Assembly (NCBI GenBank): GCA_938045085.1
Contig: CALINZ010000143.1
Location: forward strand, 1-8,751
Reading direction: 5' to 3'
Source of the DNA: an uncultured Collinsella sp.
GTDB taxonomy: Bacteria; Actinomycetota; Coriobacteriia; Coriobacteriales; Coriobacteriaceae
Length of the DNA: 8,751 nucleotides
Part shown: piece by piece, positions 6,949 through 8,751 of the stretch
Layout of the letters: each line of letters opens with the position of its first letter
Position numbering within the stretch: position 1 is the first letter of the stretch
Notes under the pieces: model-generated
Database searches by the model: none
What the model was told of the DNA's origin: nothing
The model's input: the letters and a program-made list of their open reading frames with translations, nothing else
Position numbers and translations under genes: made by a program

Positions 6949-8751
6949 ATGAGCAACGCCGTGCATCAATACGCCCTTTTCGGGAACGCCTTATTCAAAC
7001 TCAATAAAACGGTTGTCCACGCTTCGGATCCGCGTAAGCAAATCGTCATCTGTAGCAACGGTCCAGACATCCGTTACGCGACACTCGAAGAATGGGACAA
7101 AGCCGGCAAATCTTTCAACGAACATGCACAGACCGAGGGCATCGTTACCAGCGCGAGCCCAGCGCGCGACAAACTCGAGCTCTTTCGCAATCTTTTTTCC
7201 GGTCGCAAAGATGTGCACGCTCACGGGTATCGCAGAAAAGACGGGGGCATCGGCTATACACCCGCCTGCGCAAATGAGTGGAGGCCAGGCATTTGTCCCA
7301 AAGCAAACCATCAGAGAATTAAATGCGCTGAATGTCGCAGCCGCACATTCCTTGAGCTGAACGATGCCGCCATTATCGCCCATTTCAAAGGCAGCGACGA
7401 CAGGCTCCGGGACGTCATAGGTCAATATGTTCTCGACAAAGACTGCAACACGAATGTCCTTGTCATCGATTTTGACAAAGCCGACTGGAAAGAAGCGGCA
7501 AACGCTATCAGGCTTGTCGCAAAGAAGCATGGAATCGATGCAGCGATTGAGCGATCGAGGTCAGGCAACGGCGCGCATATCTGGTTTTTCTTTCTCGAAT
7601 CTGTGAGCGCAAAGACCGCGCGGGATTTTGGGAGCTGCCTTATCATCGAAGCGGCGGCGCTCAACAAGTCAATCACCTTCGAAACCTTTGACCGAATGCT
7701 ACCCGCACAGTCCACCATTCCTGAGGGCGGCTTTGGAAATCTCATTGCGCTGCCTTTTCAGGGAAAAGCGCAGCGGAAAGGAAACAGCGTATTTGTTGAC
7801 GAACGATTCGAGCCCTTTCCCGACCAATGGCTTTACCTTTCGCAAATCCAACTAATCTCGCGTGCGACGGTGGATCGTCTGATCGAGGACACCGAAAACA
7901 AACCGCTTGGAATAGCAACAGCTGCAGCGACAAACAAAACCAGGCGCAATGTCCAAAAGCCACGAAAGCGGCTCCCGCTCACGCCACGAGACTTCCCCTC
8001 GAACCTGCCCGTCACACAAGCCGATATGCTCTACATCCCCGAAAAGTCTCTGAGCCCGGCAGCTCAAATGGAAGTCCGCAGGCTTGCGACATTTGCCAAC
8101 CCGGAGTTCTTCCGTGCGCAATCTATGCATCAATCAGTATTCGGCAAACCGCGACTCATAGACCTCAGCGAACTTAGAGATGGCCGCGTCGCGATTCCCA
8201 GAGGCTGCAAAGCCCAACTTGAGCAGCTGATTCAAGAAACCCACGTTACTGCCCATTATTCAGACGAACGTAGCACGGGCAATCCAATTGAGATGGCATT
8301 CAAAGGGACCCTTCATCCCGAACAGCAAATTGCCGCCGACCAGATGCTTAAATACGAAGACGGAATCATGTCTGCACCAACGGGCTTCGGTAAAACCGTC
8401 ATCGGAGCTTATCTTATTGCCGCCGTTGGTCTTCCGGCGCTCGTCATTGTTCCAAAGACCGCGCTCATAGCCCAATGGAAATCGCAGCTCGAACGATTTC
8501 TCGACATTACGGACACCAGAGAGCCGGTCCGAACGCCAAAAGGACGAATCAGCAAAAAGCAACCTCCCCTTATTGGACAAATCGGAGGGGGCAAAACCGC
8601 CGTCAGCGGCCTTATCGACGTCGCTTCCTTTCAGTCGCTATCCGGCAAAGACTCCCAAACCGGGGAGCCGATAGTTAAGGACCTTGTTTGTAATTACGGC
8701 CTCATTATCTGCGACGAATGCCACCATGCTGCCGCGCCTCAGCTCGAGCTC
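6949..8751 (+). CDS. TOTE-type primase-helicase: AEP primase domain fused to SF2 helicase (partial, 3' end missing)
   Basis: Open frame of 601 visible residues, running off the window. Residues 1-73 are unassigned. DKLELFRNLFSGRKDVHA (74-91) opens the conserved part, followed by a likely zinc-binding set Cys107, Cys116, Cys126, Cys129. An archaeo-eukaryotic primase-like domain follows: VIDFD with Asp174/Asp176 (motif I), SGNGAHIWFFF with His210 (motif II), FETFDR with Asp248 (motif III), then GGFGNLIALPFQ. A linker with SPAAQMEVRRLATFANPEFF (about 369-388) leads to LHPEQQ (455-460), Walker A SAPTGFGKT (475-483) and the DECH box CDECHHAAA (588-596) of a superfamily 2 helicase. This order matches the family named TOTE conflict systems, presumed anti-element or element-borne defence proteins. 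ATG 6949 is tentative; ATG 6922 is in frame and neither has a clear ribosome binding site. Lower G+C and more A/T-ending codons than its neighbours suggest transfer. Helicase C-terminal half and any nuclease domain lie outside. Confidence 0.88.
   Translation, partial: MSNAVHQYALFGNALFKLNKTVVHASDPRKQIVICSNGPDIRYATLEEWDKAGKSFNEHAQTEGIVTSASPARDKLELFRNLFSGRKDVHAHGYRRKDGGIGYTPACANEWRPGICPKANHQRIKCAECRSRTFLELNDAAIIAHFKGSDDRLRDVIGQYVLDKDCNTNVLVIDFDKADWKEAANAIRLVAKKHGIDAAIERSRSGNGAHIWFFFLESVSAKTARDFGSCLIIEAAALNKSITFETFDRMLPAQSTIPEGGFGNLIALPFQGKAQRKGNSVFVDERFEPFPDQWLYLSQIQLISRATVDRLIEDTENKPLGIATAAATNKTRRNVQKPRKRLPLTPRDFPSNLPVTQADMLYIPEKSLSPAAQMEVRRLATFANPEFFRAQSMHQSVFGKPRLIDLSELRDGRVAIPRGCKAQLEQLIQETHVTAHYSDERSTGNPIEMAFKGTLHPEQQIAADQMLKYEDGIMSAPTGFGKTVIGAYLIAAVGLPALVIVPKTALIAQWKSQLERFLDITDTREPVRTPKGRISKKQPPLIGQIGGGKTAVSGLIDVASFQSLSGKDSQTGEPIVKDLVCNYGLIICDECHHAAAPQLEL

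Noticed and set aside
6637..6969. Minus-strand open frame (110 aa) in the gene-poor stretch
   Set aside because: It has no recognisable motif or good ribosome binding site, and it overlaps the start of the primase-helicase gene and the degV terminator tail.
6991..7530. Minus-strand open frame (179 aa) inside the primase-helicase region
   Set aside because: It is antisense to the conserved cysteine cluster and the beginning of the primase domain, and shows no domain of its own.
1..8751. CRISPR array, tRNA, rRNA or insertion sequence
   Set aside because: No regularly spaced direct repeats, tRNA cloverleaf, rRNA-like stretch or transposase was seen on either strand.

Overview
The window is high-GC bacterial DNA with tightly packed genes. 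The gene content and order, the twin-arginine lipoprotein form of PstS, and the protein sequences suggest a gut actinobacterium of the Coriobacteriia, possibly Collinsella. That assignment comes from general resemblance, not from a search.

Layout. Positions 1-3146 hold a minus-strand phosphate-specific ABC transport operon, read right to left as pstS, pstC, pstA and pstB. pstB runs off the left edge. The genes are very close or overlapping: pstS-pstC are 24 bp apart, pstC-pstA overlap by 8 bp and pstA-pstB by 4 bp. pstC is split by a frameshift near 1633-1645. Positions 3147-3350 are the pstS leader, with a small hairpin and an 11-bp-period direct repeat that could be a PhoP-type site. A strong long-stem terminator at 3351-3419 separates the pst operon from an upstream minus-strand pair: a HAD-family phosphatase (4934-5596) followed by an M20 dipeptidase of the PepV/Sapep type (3442-4878). 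A divergent, AT-rich intergenic region (5597-5752) separates this pair from a plus-strand DegV-family fatty-acid-binding protein (5753-6613), whose stop codon lies inside a terminator hairpin (6600-6636).

After a gene-poor stretch of about 300 bp, a plus-strand gene opens near 6922/6949 and runs off the right edge. Its 601 visible residues carry a cysteine cluster, an archaeo-eukaryotic-type primase (AEP) domain and the start of a superfamily 2 helicase (Walker A GFGKT, DECH box). This is the architecture of the primase-helicase proteins described as TOTE conflict systems. It is less GC-rich than the housekeeping genes (30/60 G+C at 8281-8340 against 40/60 at 5941-6000), which fits an acquired defence or mobile-element gene. 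It is the most interesting item here.

How they work together. The Pst proteins form one high-affinity phosphate importer: PstS captures, PstC/PstA form the channel, PstB supplies energy. The HAD phosphatase and dipeptidase are probably co-transcribed, but no shared pathway is evident. DegV and the primase-helicase look like independent units.
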